Shown here piece after piece: positions 33,760 through 45,236 of a stretch of 64,000 nucleotides of DNA (its first letter is position 1; each line of letters opens with the position of its first letter). This stretch comes from Pegoplata infirma. Lineage: Eukaryota; Arthropoda; Insecta; Diptera; Anthomyiidae. The stretch is from positions 11,973,136 through 12,037,135 of the forward strand of contig OY992540.1 of the NCBI GenBank assembly GCA_963921195.1. The letters are read 5' to 3'. A program made the translations under genes and the position numbers. The notes beneath the pieces are model-generated. The model had not been told where the DNA came from, did no database searches, and saw only the letters and a program-made list of their open reading frames with translations.

Positions 33760-35470
33760 CTATGCTGCAATTTTTTGGATGGTAAAAAAGTTTTTCTTCC
33801 AATTTTGAACGTCAGGGCAAATTTTTATTCTCCTAGTACTAAAACTTATGTGGTAAAAATTTTAGGTCAATCGGATTAAATTAACCCGTGGCGACCGGCG
33901 ATCAAAGATTTGGATTTTTAAAAATTAAAAAAAAATAAATCTATAAAAAAACTATGTCTTGCGACACATCATATTTATTAGTTTTGATGTGCTGATAACG
34001 AAAATCAACACTCAAAAAATTATGTTAGTAAAATCAACTGAAAATGTCAGTTAAAATAACTACTTTGTAAGTTGTTTTGGGGTCAACTACTTTTTCAGTT
34101 AAATCAACTAACAATGTTAGTTATTTTAACTGACAAAAAACAACTGACTTATGTAGTAAAAACTACTTACATTTGTAGTCAAAATAACTAACATGTAGTA
34201 AAAATAAAATAATCAATGAACATTTTTTTTTTTTTCAAAAAAATTTTCTTTTAAAGTTGTGAAAAATAAAAAAAAATAAAATTTATTTTTATTTTTTGGA
34301 AAAAAAGTTTGAAAATTTTTCAGAGATAAAAAAATTAAATTAACTACTTCAAATAACTGTTACTACATAACAGTACTTTTTTGTTAGTTGTTCAAAAAAA
34401 CGACTTAAAATGACTAACAGAAATAGTTGTTTGATATTTTTCATACAAAAACAACTGACTTTGCAGTTGAAAACAACTAACTACTGTAAAATATACAAAC
34501 AACTAACATGTAGTAACTTACATAATTTTCTGAGTGAAAGAATTTTTAAAAGAGGTCGAACGGTTTTCAATATATCGCTATGAAATTTGCGAAAAATGGC
34601 GGTTATTTCCTACGTTCTAGAATTAAAAAAAAATCTCAAAATTTCTTTGATCTTGACACAATCTTTTATTCAAAGTTAATTTGAGCTAAATCCGATCATT
34701 TTAACACGTGGCACCCTTCGATCATAGTTTTTCATTTTTTGAAAATTTCCACCAAATTTTTGGATTTTTGGAAAATAAAAAATAAAATAAAAATATCTCG
34801 CGTTACATAATTTTTATTAATTTTTGCATGCTAAATACGAATACCAAAATATCTGAAATCCGGCAAGCGGTTTTCGAGTTTTCGCCATTTGAAAATTCCA
34901 AAAATGATTATTCCTACGTTCAAGAATTTTTTTAAAAAAATCTAAGAATTCTGTTTTCGTTGAATGTTTTACAGAGCTGGAGACAAACATTCATTTAAAT
35001 TTAATTTGAGCCAAATAAGACCATTTTAACCCAAATAAGACCATTTTAACCCTCGATCAAAGTTTAGAGCTTTTGGTAAAAATTTTGTAAAAAAGATAAA
35101 CTTTGAACGAATTGAAATTAGGTTTAAATGAAAGATTGTTTCAAGCTCTTTAAAAGGGTAAAGTGGAAAAAATGTTGAGATTTTTTTTTTTAAATTTCTT
35201 GAACGTAGAAAAAACTGTCATTTTTGGCTAATTTCAAATAGCGATATCTTGAAACCCGTTCGACCGATTTTAAAAATTTGTGCCGCAAGACATAGATTTT
35301 GTTATTTTTTTTTTTTTTTAACCAATTTTAAAAATCCAAAACTTTGATCGCTGGGCGACACTAGTTTATTTAATCCGATTGACCTCAAAATTGTACCACA
35401 TATTTTTTAGGTCCACTAGAATAACAATTTGCCCGGAAACTTGGGAAAATCTAAAAATGAAGAAAAAATG
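33760..35470. repeat. Foldback repeat hosting another MITE
   Basis: Around 33830-33920 the phrases AGGTCAATCGGATTAAATTA, GCGATCAAAGATTTGGATTT appear; in reverse around 35335-35385 come AAATCCAAAACTTTGATCGC and TTTAATCCGATTGACCT. Tandem related blocks (GACCATTTTAACCC) lie near 35025. A MITE copy splits the left part at 34009-34536. No gene is present. Confidence 0.6.
34009..34536. mobile_element. 528-bp MITE (CACTCAAAAAATTATG family)
   Basis: The ends CACTCAAAAAATTATG and CATAATTTTCTGAGTG match the other copies. The flanking dinucleotide here is AA on both sides rather than TA. A roughly 45-bp shortening in the A/T-rich middle explains its smaller size. Confidence 0.8.
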
Positions 35471-35948
35471 TCACTCTAATGCTGCTTTGATGCCAACATA
35501 TAAAAGCGTTTTTTTTTTTTTTGAAAATTCAATAAAAATAATGATAAAATAGTCACAAAAAAAATCGAATTTAAAACCGCATATCTTCAAATTCTCATAA
35601 AAACAGACCTAAGTGTCGAGTTTAGCACTTCTTTGGTAAAAAATCTAACATTGATTGTTTATATTTGTCCATTCTGAAACTTAGTTTTTTGACGTTTTCT
35701 AAGTGCATTTGATAAGAAATTAAAAACTTCATTGGGCCAAAAAAAAATATCCGAACTGGGGACTAATCACATAAAACGAAAACGATTGACGATGCATAAA
35801 CGAAATCAAAATACATATTGTTTTGGAGGAAAATTTTAAAGTTTTTCTTTATTATATTACACTGTGCGACAGCCCAATTAGGCGGGGGAAAGTTATATAC
35901 ATAGGTCAATATAAAGTTATTCGTGTATCGGCGTTTCGCTGGGTTAGC

Positions 35949-36345
35949 TCTACACCATTTCAAATTGTATTTTAAAATTGTCCAAATATATTTTAAAATT
36001 GTCCAAATGAATTTTAAAATTGTCCAAATTTATTTTTAAATTGTCCAAATGTATTTTAAAATTGTCCAAATGTATTTTAAAATTGTCCAAATGTATTTTA
36101 AAATTGTCCAAATGAATTTTAAAATTGTCCAAATTTATTTCAAAATTGTCCAAATGTAGTTTAAAATTTTCCAAATGTATTTTAAAATTATCCAAATGTA
36201 TTTTAAAATTGTCCAAATGTTTTTTAATATTGTCCAAATGTAGTTTAAAATTTTTCAAATGTATTTTAAAAATTTCCAAATTTATTTTAAAATTTTCCAA
36301 TTGTATTTTAAAAATTTTTAAATGTATTTTCAAAATTGTCCAAAT
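35949..36345. repeat. 21-bp tandem repeat array (third copy)
   Basis: It begins CTACACCATTTCAAATTG like the other two arrays and holds about 19 units in a single direction with no inverted half. The long reading frames here (Lys/Leu/Phe-rich heptads on both strands) follow from the 21-bp period and are not genes. Confidence 0.85.
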
Positions 36346-37117
36346 CCCTGCAAACAATAGGGCGATATATCGCCGAAAAGATATTGGGCGATACGAAAAT
36401 TTATCATTTCAATAAAAAATCAAAGTAGTATTTTTATTAAATCGCCGTTTTCTCATACGAACGATATTTTGGTGATAAACAAAAAAAAAAATATTGAAAA
36501 TTTTTATTTCTTTGTCAATTTAAAATAAAATAATTTATCAAGCACAACAAGAAATCTTTGAAAGAATATAAATTTGGCCGAAAAACACAAATGTGCTTTC
36601 AAAGATAAAATAAAAAATTCAGCAAATGTTGCGAATATATTTTTAGGTGAATGCAAATGTCCTGTTAGCATGACCAAAATATGAATGAAAAAAATATAAG
36701 CAGAACCGCCGCCGATTACTGACCGTTGATGCTAATTTTTCTTGTTGCCCAGTGTAATCAGCCCAAAGTTTTTGGTGCTGATTATTGATTTTACTTACAT
36801 AATTTTTAAAGTGTGCTAAATTTAATTTAATAATAAGATAAAACAAGTTTTTTTGCATCTTATTTAATAAAAAATACGTTCACACAAAATACCTGTTTCA
36901 AATCTATTGTTTTATTTTGTGAATTTATCAAAATAAATTGAACCTTTCTCGCTATATATACACTCAAAATATATTATATTTGTAGATTCTTAAGAAAAAG
37001 GTGCTAAAATTAACAATGAGTTTGACCCATATTAGAAATCTGTTGATTTCAGCAGGGCGTGTTACTGAAAGTTTTACCTTGACATCTTAGCAGTAAAATC
37101 CCGACTAAAAAAAATAA
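36346..37117. other. AT-rich DNA without a recognised gene
   Basis: A cluster of CGATAT words (GGCGATATATCGCC at about 36362) opens this stretch. I see no gene or defined element. Confidence 0.35.
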
Positions 37118-37632
37118 TACGGTGCCAGGGCCGCTTTAAGGTATGGCGGGGGCCCTGGGCACACAAGATGTTGGGGCCCCTCTGGAAAGTAAAAAGTCGC
37201 ATGACAAAAAAAAACATTTTGTTGACACAAACTATAATATTCTTATTACCTGTTTTAAGACAAAGAAACTTAAAAAAAATATTTTGAGTACGGATAAACT
37301 AACTCGAGGTCATTTTCTTTACTTATTAAACCCATGATATTTGTGTTGAACAATTTGGTTTTATTGAGATCTTAAAATCTGAAGCATTTTCTATACGAAA
37401 AAATGCATCGGAATCTAAAACTTTTTCTATATAAAAAATGTTTCAGAATAATCTGGAATTTTTCCTATACGAAAAATGCCTTAGAATCTGCTACAATTTC
37501 TTTACGAAAAATATTTTAGAATCTGAGAATATTTTTGTACGAAAAATGTCTCAGTTTTTGAGATGTTTTTTTACGAAAAACGTATCAGATCTAAGACTTC
37601 TTCAGTGCGAAAAATGTTTCGGAATCTGACAC

Positions 37633-39250
37633 TTTTTTTTTTTTTTTTTGGTATTTATTTATTCATTTTGATATATTTACAAAAAGATGTTGCCTCAGCG
37701 CCTTCAAGGCATTATTGAGGCTGGTTGGCAAGATAATAAATTCTTGATTTAATATTTAAAATATAACATGTTTTAAATTATAAAAAAAAAAACATAAGTA
37801 AAAAATAAAAAAATAGCAAATCTATATACAGATGTTAATTTTATATACATAATGTCAAAAACAAAACTAATTGTTACAAGTTTATAATAATTTTGAATAA
37901 AATTAGACTTCTGATCATTTAACAGATATTGGCAGTTTAAACTTAACAACAATTTAAAGCAAAATTTAATAACTTTAAGCCTATTAAAGTGAATTTACAA
38001 AATAGATTTTCAAATAAATATTTAAAATTTATAAATATACTTTAAATCGATAAAAAATTAGTTACAATATTATTTTTAAGATGATAAAAAAAAGCAAATG
38101 AAAGAAAAAAAAAAACGAAATTTTAAGTAGGCGACGCATACGAAGCATTTGATTCGGTATCATTCTCGCTTGAGCTTCTTACAGCAACAGCACCACGCGA
38201 CCTTCTTGGGACAGCAGCTTCAAGCAAAAGAGCATCAACTTCTTCAGCATTATTTATGGTTTTGGGTTTTGACAGCTCACTCCTTTTAGTATACACCTTA
38301 CCACCCATAGGGTACACCCTCCGATAACCGACTTCTTTAAGAGATTTTGCATAATTTAGTAAAGTAATAGTTTCCTTACTTAAGAAATCATTAATAAAAA
38401 CAGTCTTTGTATTTGCTTTCTCCTTTAATTTAGGTTTGCTTGACATCACAGCATTCTTTGCTTTCCTATTGGCAAATTTTACTACCATTGACTGTTTTTT
38501 GCTTTCTTCATTATTATTTTTAAGAAAATAAGCATCATCAATTTCACAGGGATTCAAAATTACTCCAACTTTTTTCATTAAGTCCACGACTGTCTCTTCG
38601 GCATTTGATCCATCTTTTACCTCTATACCTTTAATTATGCAATCATTCTTTACGCGGTTGTTATTCAATAGCTTTATTGATGTCTTCAAGTCATTTATTT
38701 CATTTTTTAGGTTTTTATTTTCTTTTTGCATTGCCTCGAACTTTTTTTTGTTATCAGCTATACTTTTTATAATGTCATCATATTTTTGCGACATGAACTG
38801 TATGGTCTCCTGCAGAACATCCAGCTGATCAAGTTTGTTAAGTTTAGTTTTTATTATACTTAATTCATTTTTTATGCTTCCACCACTTTCGTCACACAAA
38901 TGACATACATACTCCTCTCTCTCATTTTGTAGTAGATAATTGTACTGCTTTTTATCTAGTGAAGTACAGAGAGCATGAAACATTTTGGCGCACTTATCAC
39001 ATTCTATGTCATCTTCTTCTTTTGTAATTTCCAAATTACATTGGCCACAAATAATTTTTTTTAATTTTAAGCTTCTACGTATTTTTGGTGGCATATTTTA
39101 TATTTGTATTGAAACTTGTAATTTTTTTTTTGTTAACACAGTTGCGATTTTTTTATAAATCGAGTTTTAACTACTTTTTTAAAGATAAAAACAATTGTTA
39201 TTTTGGGAGCACTAAAAATTTCAACTTTAACACGACAGGGTTGCCAACTA
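37633..39250 (-). mobile_element. Poly-A retrocopy carrying only an ORF1-type gene
   Basis: On the - strand the insert starts near 39250 with GTTGGCAACCCTGTCGTG and a ~155-base leader, then the 323-codon ORF (39094-38123). A ~470-base 3' region follows with a potential hairpin at 37692-37721 (stem GCCTCA/TGAGGC enclosing GCCTT/AAGGC) and AATAAATAAAT. It closes with a tail of about 17 A's (T run at 37633-37649). There is no reverse transcriptase. It sits inside the minisatellite of the hAT-like element. The tail shows it came through an RNA intermediate. Confidence 0.75.
38123..39094 (-). CDS. PHD finger/coiled-coil ORF1-like protein, intact 323 aa
   Basis: The protein has an N-terminal PHD zinc finger: Cys16/Cys19, Cys32/Cys35, His40/Cys43 and Cys64/Cys67 give the full C4-H-C3 set. 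A Lys/Glu-rich coiled coil follows at about residues 75-150. Next is a globular part (about 155-265: KNDCIIKGIEVK, SMVVKFANRKAKNAV, VFINDFLSKET) that recalls the nucleic-acid-handling domain of LINE ORF1 proteins and the baculovirus FP-like family. The C-terminus is basic then Ser-rich (RRSRGAVAVRSSSEND). In insect LINEs, PHD-bearing ORF1 proteins bind element RNA. The frame is uninterrupted, implying recent insertion. A domesticated parent gene is the alternative source. Confidence 0.7.
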   Translation of the reverse strand: MPPKIRRSLKLKKIICGQCNLEITKEEDDIECDKCAKMFHALCTSLDKKQYNYLLQNEREEYVCHLCDESGGSIKNELSIIKTKLNKLDQLDVLQETIQFMSQKYDDIIKSIADNKKKFEAMQKENKNLKNEINDLKTSIKLLNNNRVKNDCIIKGIEVKDGSNAEETVVDLMKKVGVILNPCEIDDAYFLKNNNEESKKQSMVVKFANRKAKNAVMSSKPKLKEKANTKTVFINDFLSKETITLLNYAKSLKEVGYRRVYPMGGKVYTKRSELSKPKTINNAEEVDALLLEAAVPRRSRGAVAVRSSSENDTESNASYASPT

Positions 39251-40189
39251 TATCTACACGAAAAATGTCTCATAATCTGACTCTTTTATCAAAAAAAGTC
39301 TAAGCATCTGAGATTTTTTCTTTACGATACATGTCTCAGAATCTGAGACTTTTTCTATACGAAAAATGCCTCAGAATCAAAAACTTTATCTACACGAAAA
39401 ATGTCTCATAATCTGACTCTTTTATCAAAAAAAGTCTAAGCATCTGAGATTTTTTCTTTACGATACATGTCTCAGAATCTGAGACTTTTTCTATACGAAA
39501 AATGCCTCAGAATCAAAAACTTTTTCTATACCAAAAATTAGATTATTGCTACACGAAAAATGTCTCAGAATCTGAGACTTTGCATACGATAAGTGGCTCA
39601 AAATCTAAGTATTTTTATTTTTGAAAAACTTTTATAAACTTTAGACTTTTCAAATCTCAGAATCTGAAACTTTTTCTGTACGAAAAATATTTCTCAGTCT
39701 GAAACTTTTTATGTAGGAAAAATTTCTTTGAATTTGAGACTGATACACGACAGATTTCTTCTATAGAAAAAGTTTCAGATGTATACTAAAAATCTGTTAG
39801 ATGCTGAGAATTTTTTTCTAAGAAAATGTGAAATTTTCTTTAAAAACTAATTAAAAAAAAAAAATTGCTTCATTTTCGTATTAGCGAATTTGGCACTTCG
39901 GGGCCCCCTAAGGTTAGGGGCCCTGGGCACGTGCCCAGTGTTCCCTAATGGTTAAAACGGAACTGTACGGTGCCATATATCAGTTGATTCCAAAATTGGA
40001 GGATCCAAAAATATGTATATGATTTTATTTTATTAGATTAAAACTGATATAATTAGATCCCAAAAATGGAACGGTAAATATTATCTAATTTGATATTATA
40101 AAAAATTAGGTCTTATAAGATATAATAATATATAATTATATCTTATTAAATCTAATATGATCTTTAACACCAAATTAGATGAATTTACC

Positions 40190-40800
40190 CCTTTAACGGT
40201 TAAAGATAGAGTGTAGATATGTTCTGAAAAAAAAAATTTAGTTTAAAAAGCTATTGGGGGTCGGTCATACATTTGACTGCTCTAGGGGCACTCTTGAGAC
40301 AGAGCGGTGGGAGCAAAATTTTTAGAAATGTCATTTTGTTTGAAATCCCCTATAGGGAGTAGAGATAGGGTGTAGGTATGTCGGGAAAAATTGTTGAGGG
40401 GAAAAATTAATAGGGGTGGTCTAACTTTTTACCAGTCTAGGAGGCTCCATGGAAGCGTTAGGAGCTGATTTTATAGAATGAATTTTCAAAAAAATAAAAA
40501 AATTAAAAAATAGAGCATGGGTATGTTCTGCGAAGATGTTTGGATGGAGAAAATATCAAGGGTCGATCATACATTTGACTCCTCTAGGGGCACTTTTAAG
40601 GCAGTTGGAGCTGTAGGAGCAGTCTTATAAAAATGAAATATTTGAATGGGGGCCCCCTTAAGGAGTGGAGACAGTGCTAAGGTGTGTTTGCAAAAAGTGT
40701 TAGGGAGGAAAAACTAATGGGGGTCGGTCTGCCATTATATCCCTCTAGGGGTGATTACGGGGCGGTTGTGAGGCTTTTGGTGGATTTTTTTTAGTCAAAA
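40190..40800. repeat. Fragment of the ~161-bp module family
   Basis: Blocks such as GGGGGTCGGTCATACATTTG, GAGCGGTGGGAGCAAAATTT and TGTAGGTATGT recur about every 150-165 bp in the orientation of the right arm of the 1444 element. Both termini are missing, so this is a decayed arm. Confidence 0.6.
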
Positions 40801-41196
40801 TCAACCAATTTTAAGGTACGAAGTGTTTTTTATTAGGTTAAGGACGTTCAGATTGTTTTGGTATGTTCATAAGAGTTGGTTAACTTGACCGATCAAAAGA
40901 AAGTGAACAGGTCTAAAGTAGATGTAATTCGTTAACGACAAAGTTGACAATAAACCCCTTTATCAATCGAATAATTTAAAAAAAACATTGATATAGGAAA
41001 TTTTTCAAGCTTTAATTTAAGCTTGATAGCGTCCAGATTGAGCAAATAAAATAAAATTATTTGTAGACGTTTTTTTTAAAAATTTTTAAAAAATATTTCT
41101 AAGGTGATTTTATCAAGTTCAAACATTAAAAATTTTAAAAATAGTACAATAGTTTAAATTCAGTTATTAACTCATTTTTTCAATGACCCAAACAAA

Positions 41197-42010
41197 AACA
41201 AGTAAGAAAGTTATAGTCGGTCAAGACCGACCATATGATACCCTACACCAGTGTTTTCCGGAAAATGGGTCTCAAGTCGGAACATGGACCGATTGTATCT
41301 GTCTTTTGTTAGATTTTTATTTAGTGCAGAAAAAAATACACACAGATCAAATTTTAGTGGAATTGGTTTATTTTTTTGTCAATAAACCAATTTAACTGAA
41401 TATCGGTCGACATTTTTACATGGGGGACTAAGTACAAAAATGGTCCAATTATATTCCAATTTGATTAGGTTACTGAAGTACACGTTTAACACCTAAAAAT
41501 AAAATTTTTATCAAATATTTCCATTTTTATGAATTTTGAGGGAATTATGTGAATATCGGGAAGGTGGTTTGTATGGGGACTACCAGAAGGACTGACCCGA
41601 TTCCTTTAAAATTTGGAATGGTGATTTGTGCATACAAAATTTGATTACCTACTGAATATCTATTTAATACGGTTATTAGAGTCATTTAAGCCGAATCCAA
41701 AGGGGGCGTTTGTATGGGAACAAGGTCTTAACATAGACCGATTTTCTTAAATTTCAATAGGCTTCGTCCTTGGGCCAAAAGATGCTTAAGTTTCAAATTT
41801 CAAGCCAATTGATTGAAAATTGCGACCTGTATCGTGCTTAAACCGATAGATGGACAGACGGACGGACGGACATCGCTAAATCGACTCAAAAAGTAATTCT
41901 GAGTCCATCAGTATACTTGAAGGTAGGTCTAGGACCAATATTTCGGGTAATTACAAACATCAGCACAAACCCATTATACCCTGTACCACAGAGTGGTGTA
42001 GGGTATAGCA
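41197..42010. repeat. Dispersed repeat with CCGTCCGTCC motif
   Basis: It opens AACAAGTAAGAAAGTTATAG with TCGGTCAAGACCGACC and ends near GTGGTGTAGGGTATAGC. The end is a near mirror of an internal GATACCCTACACCAGTG. ACGGACGGACGGACATCG lies at about 41858. This is the uninterrupted relative of the host repeat that carries the twin MITEs at 22977 and 23758. Confidence 0.6.
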
Positions 42011-42141
42011 AAATTTTTTAAATGCATTAAAAAAATATGCATTCTTTTGACCTTCAATTACTTTGACCACCAATTTTATGTAAACGAAGAAAATATTTTA
42101 TTGTTTATTAATTTCAGTACATCTAAGTGTATAGTAATGAG

Positions 42142-44449
42142 TAGGGCAAGTACTTTCATGAAAATGCATGTTTTTACTCGGAGCTCTAAACATGACATAA
42201 ATTAAATATCTATCCGAATCAATAAATTTGCAATAATATGGCATCGATTTGTAGTTGCATATTTTTGCATATTTTGGTATAAATGCATATTTTTGCATAT
42301 TTTCATATAAATTTCACTTTTTTAATTTTCATCAAAATTTTTTCAAAAAAAAAAACATTTCAAACACCGTTACACAAATCGAAACCGATCCACTTTTTTG
42401 TAAAAAAAATATTATTTTCTTATAGAAAATTGTCTCAGAATCAATTTCTATAAAAAATTTGTTTTAAATTTAAAAACTTTTTACAGAAAATTTATTAAAA
42501 ATGTCTAGAAATAGACTCAGAAATGTTTTATCGTCAGGTTGGTATTGAATTTTAGCGAAATTGGCTAAGTAAATTGGATAAGTAGTTAAGAAGTTATGAA
42601 CAAAACGGTGATATTAAGATTGGTTTTATCCTGGATTCACGTGTTGGACAAAACTCTTACCACGTTTTAATAGAGATTGGTAGCCACAAAAATATTTCAC
42701 AAAGTATTTTTGTAACTCAATAACCCAAAAAAATATTTATTTTTTTTACAAAAATTACCAAAGAAGTATTTGACTTAAAATTAAATATTTTTAGTAAAAA
42801 TGTTTAAACATTTTATTTCCGTCCAGTCGATTTTCTACTTTCTATAGAAAGTATACTTGTTGACTTATAAATTTTGTTCCAGAGATATTTTTTGAATCAT
42901 AGAAAAAAACTTCTACAGAAAATTTGTTCAATTAAAATTTTTTATAACAAAATGTGGCAATAAAAAATATTTTGTACACTAAAAAAAAAATATTGTAAAA
43001 CTAGCAAAAAAAATGATTAAAATTAGCAAAAAAAAACTGTAGTTTTGGACGTTGCAAAAATTTTGGTAATATTAGCAAAACCATTTTGCTAATCAAAAAA
43101 TTAGGAAAAAAATGGTAAAATTACAAGAATACCATTTTATTTTTGTAAAAAATCAACCTTGTAAAATTATCAAAAAATATGGTAAAATTACCAAAAAAAT
43201 ATGGTAAAATTGAAATAGATAAAAATTTGTAATTTGGTAAAAAAAACTGTTTTATTTGGTAATTTTTTTTCTCTGATTAGTAGTTGATTTAAAATTTGGT
43301 GAATATACTAAAAAAAATTTTGCCTGTTTTTGAGCACCACGTTCTTTAAATGTAGTAATAGCAGCATCAACTATTACTTCAGTTGTTGGATGGTTTCTTC
43401 GGCTTGATGATGGCAGCATCTTCTTTTGCCTTCTCAGCAGCTGTAGTTGCAGTAACTGGACTTCCAACAACATCAAAATCCAAAATGATTTTTTTTTTCA
43501 CTTAAACACTTTAAACAAAAAATTTAAAGAACAACACTTCACTTTTTTATTTTTTTTGCGTCATTTTTTTTAGCTTAAGTAGAACAAATGAGAATTGCGT
43601 AGTAGTCTACACAAGAAATTTCTTACATTTTCAGGTAAAATTTGTAAAAAAATTAACAATTTTTTTTTGAATTTTTAATTTTTTTCACATTTTTCACAAA
43701 AAAAATAAAAAAAAAAACTTTTGGATATTGAAGATTAGATATCTAACTATGTATTAGATATCTAAAATTTAAAAAAAAAATAATTTTTCAAAATTATCAA
43801 CTTTTTATTAACAATTTAGGTGGCAAATTTCAAAAAAATGTTCATATAAAATTAGCAAAAAATATGGTAAAATTAGCAAAAAAATATGTTAAAAATACTA
43901 AAAATTATGTAGCCTATTTTTAAGCGCACATTCAGTTGATGGATGGCTACTTTGCTATGGTGTTGGCAGCATCATCAATCTGCAATGATTTTTTTTTTCA
44001 CACTGAACACTAGTAAAATAAAAAAAAAAATAAAACTAGCAAGAAAATATAGTAAAAGAACCAAAAAATTGTTGTATTTTACCAATAGTAAATTGCCAAA
44101 AAAAACTGTAAAAGTTAAATATTTACAATTTTTTTTGCTAAAGTTTGGTTGAAGTAAATTACAACACCTTTTACTAATATTTTGACTAAGTTATTTTTTT
44201 GAGTGTAATTAAAAGCTGTGTCTACTCAAAAAACATTTGTTCAATATTGATGAGGACATTAAAGTATTTCAAAAAAATATATTTTTTGTTAACAAAACTA
44301 ATTTTTGTAATAAAAGCAATTAATTTTTAATACATATTTTTAAATTTTAAGTGCATATTTATTAAATTTGAAGTGCATATTTTTGATTTTTAGAAGCATA
44401 TTATAGGCGCATATTTTCGATTTTTAGATGCATGAATGTACTTGCCCTA
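42142..44449. mobile_element. hAT-like element, perfect 8-bp duplication, with a nested TA element
   Basis: Termini TAGGGCAAGTACTTTCATG and CATGAATGTACTTGCCCTA form an inverted repeat with one mismatch. Flanks are perfect GTAATGAG duplications at 42134-42141 and 44450-44457. TGCATATTTTTGCATATTTT motifs cluster just inside both ends. Without the nested element at 42977-44205 it is about 1.08 kb. No transposase remains. Confidence 0.85.
42977..44205. mobile_element. 1229-bp TA-flanked element (CACTAAAAAAA..TTTTTTGAGTG)
   Basis: It is flanked by TA at 42975-42976 and 44206-44207. The inside has many TTAGCAAAAAAA / GGTAAAATTACC phrases. It also has two diverged copies of a block rich in CAGCATC and CAATGATTTTTTTTTTCAC (about 43375-43500 and 43935-44005), an internal duplication. 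The frame at 43252-43476 is a by-product of this block. Confidence 0.7.
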
Positions 44450-44773
44450 GTAATGAGATATAAAAATAATTAAAAATGTTCTTTGTTTACAAAAAAATTG
44501 GTGATCAAAAGAATTTGAGTTCAAAAAAATGCATATTTTTTACTGCATTTAAAAAATTTTGATTTTTGTTGAGGTCGTTGGAAAATTAAGTTGATAATTG
44601 AATTTGAAATATTGTACTATTTTTTATATTTTTAATGTTTGGACTTAAAAAAAAATTAACTTAGAAATAGATTTTTTTTTCTTAAATAGTCAATTGATAA
44701 TAATAAGGGTTTTTATTGTCAACTTTGTCGTAAAAGAATTAAATCTACTTTAGACCTGTACAGTTTCTTCTTA

Positions 44774-45126
44774 CGCTCACTGTATATATTTTAAGTTTCA
44801 TACAAATCGGTGTATAACAGTTTAGTGACTTCTCTTGTAAAGTGAATACAATTTATGTCAACTAATTTTAACTAAATTACCGTTAACGGTTTTTATATTG
44901 CATATGATGCAAGCGCTCTTTCTAACACATTTTAGTATTTCTTCGCTCATTCTAACCTTTTTTTTATATTTTAATAGATTTTTTTTTTAGCACAAATTAT
45001 TAACTAAAGGCTGGTCTTTAATTTATTAAATATTAAACAATACATTTTATTTTAATTATTAACAATTAAAAAAAGCTATTAAAAATATATTAAAAATAAA
45101 ACTGTGATAAAAATACAAAAAACATA
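44774..45126. other. Upstream region of transporter gene B
   Basis: This interval between the foldback element and the start codon of gene B must hold at least part of its 5' leader. Two similar segments (CGCTCTTTCTAACACATTTTAG near 44913 and CGCTCATTCTAACC near 44944) form a short direct repeat. I see no clear TATA box or other core promoter element. Confidence 0.35.
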
Positions 45127-45236
45127 ATGGGTCTGCCAATGGAAGTAGTAAAAAATCCTAAATCTCAAGAAGCTCAGGAAACCACAAATGAAACTGAAGA
45201 TGTGGAAGCCACAACAAAGAAAAGTCATAAAACAAG
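45127..45236 (+). CDS. Gene B exon 1 (start codon, polar N-terminus)
   Basis: ATG at 45127 opens MGLPMEVVKNPKSQEAQETT and a further acidic/Lys-rich stretch ending ..KKSHKT plus AG, then donor GTAAAT. The phase (two bases left over) matches the first visible exon of gene A. The following intron is 5.35 kb and filled with mobile elements. Confidence 0.82.

Larger units (their letters stand above)
37126..39965. mobile_element. hAT-like element with minisatellite, split by a retrocopy; perfect 8-bp duplication
   Basis: Termini CAGGGCCGCTTTAAGG and TTAAAACGGAACTG are flanked by TACGGTGC at 37118-37125 and 39966-39973. GC-rich subterminal blocks (GGGGGCCCTGGGCAC; GGGCACGTGCCC) and a ~25-35 bp CTCAGAATCTGAGAC / TACGAAAAATG array match the element at 19726. 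The array is interrupted at about 37633-39250 by the poly-A retrocopy. A ~120-bp segment of the array is directly duplicated (39250-39370 and 39387-39510). Confidence 0.88.
40897..44773. mobile_element. Large foldback element with ~0.3 kb arms and nested insertions
   Basis: AAAGAAAGTGAACAGGTCTA, GTTAACGACAAAGTTGACAA and a TTTAAAAATAGTACAATA segment at 40897-41160 are mirrored by ATTGTACTATTTTTTATA (about 44612) and CAACTTTGTCG to TAGACCTGTACAGTTTCTTC (about 44719-44773). An inner pair, ATATGCATTCTTTTGACC and GATCAAAAGAATTTGAG, continues the mirror. The left arm is split by 41197-42010 and the loop by the hAT-like element at 42142. No transposase is seen. Confidence 0.6.

Noticed and set aside
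43252..43476. 74-residue frame with LLEVQLLQLQLLRRQ
   Set aside because: It falls in an internally duplicated block of a TA-flanked element and has no domain.
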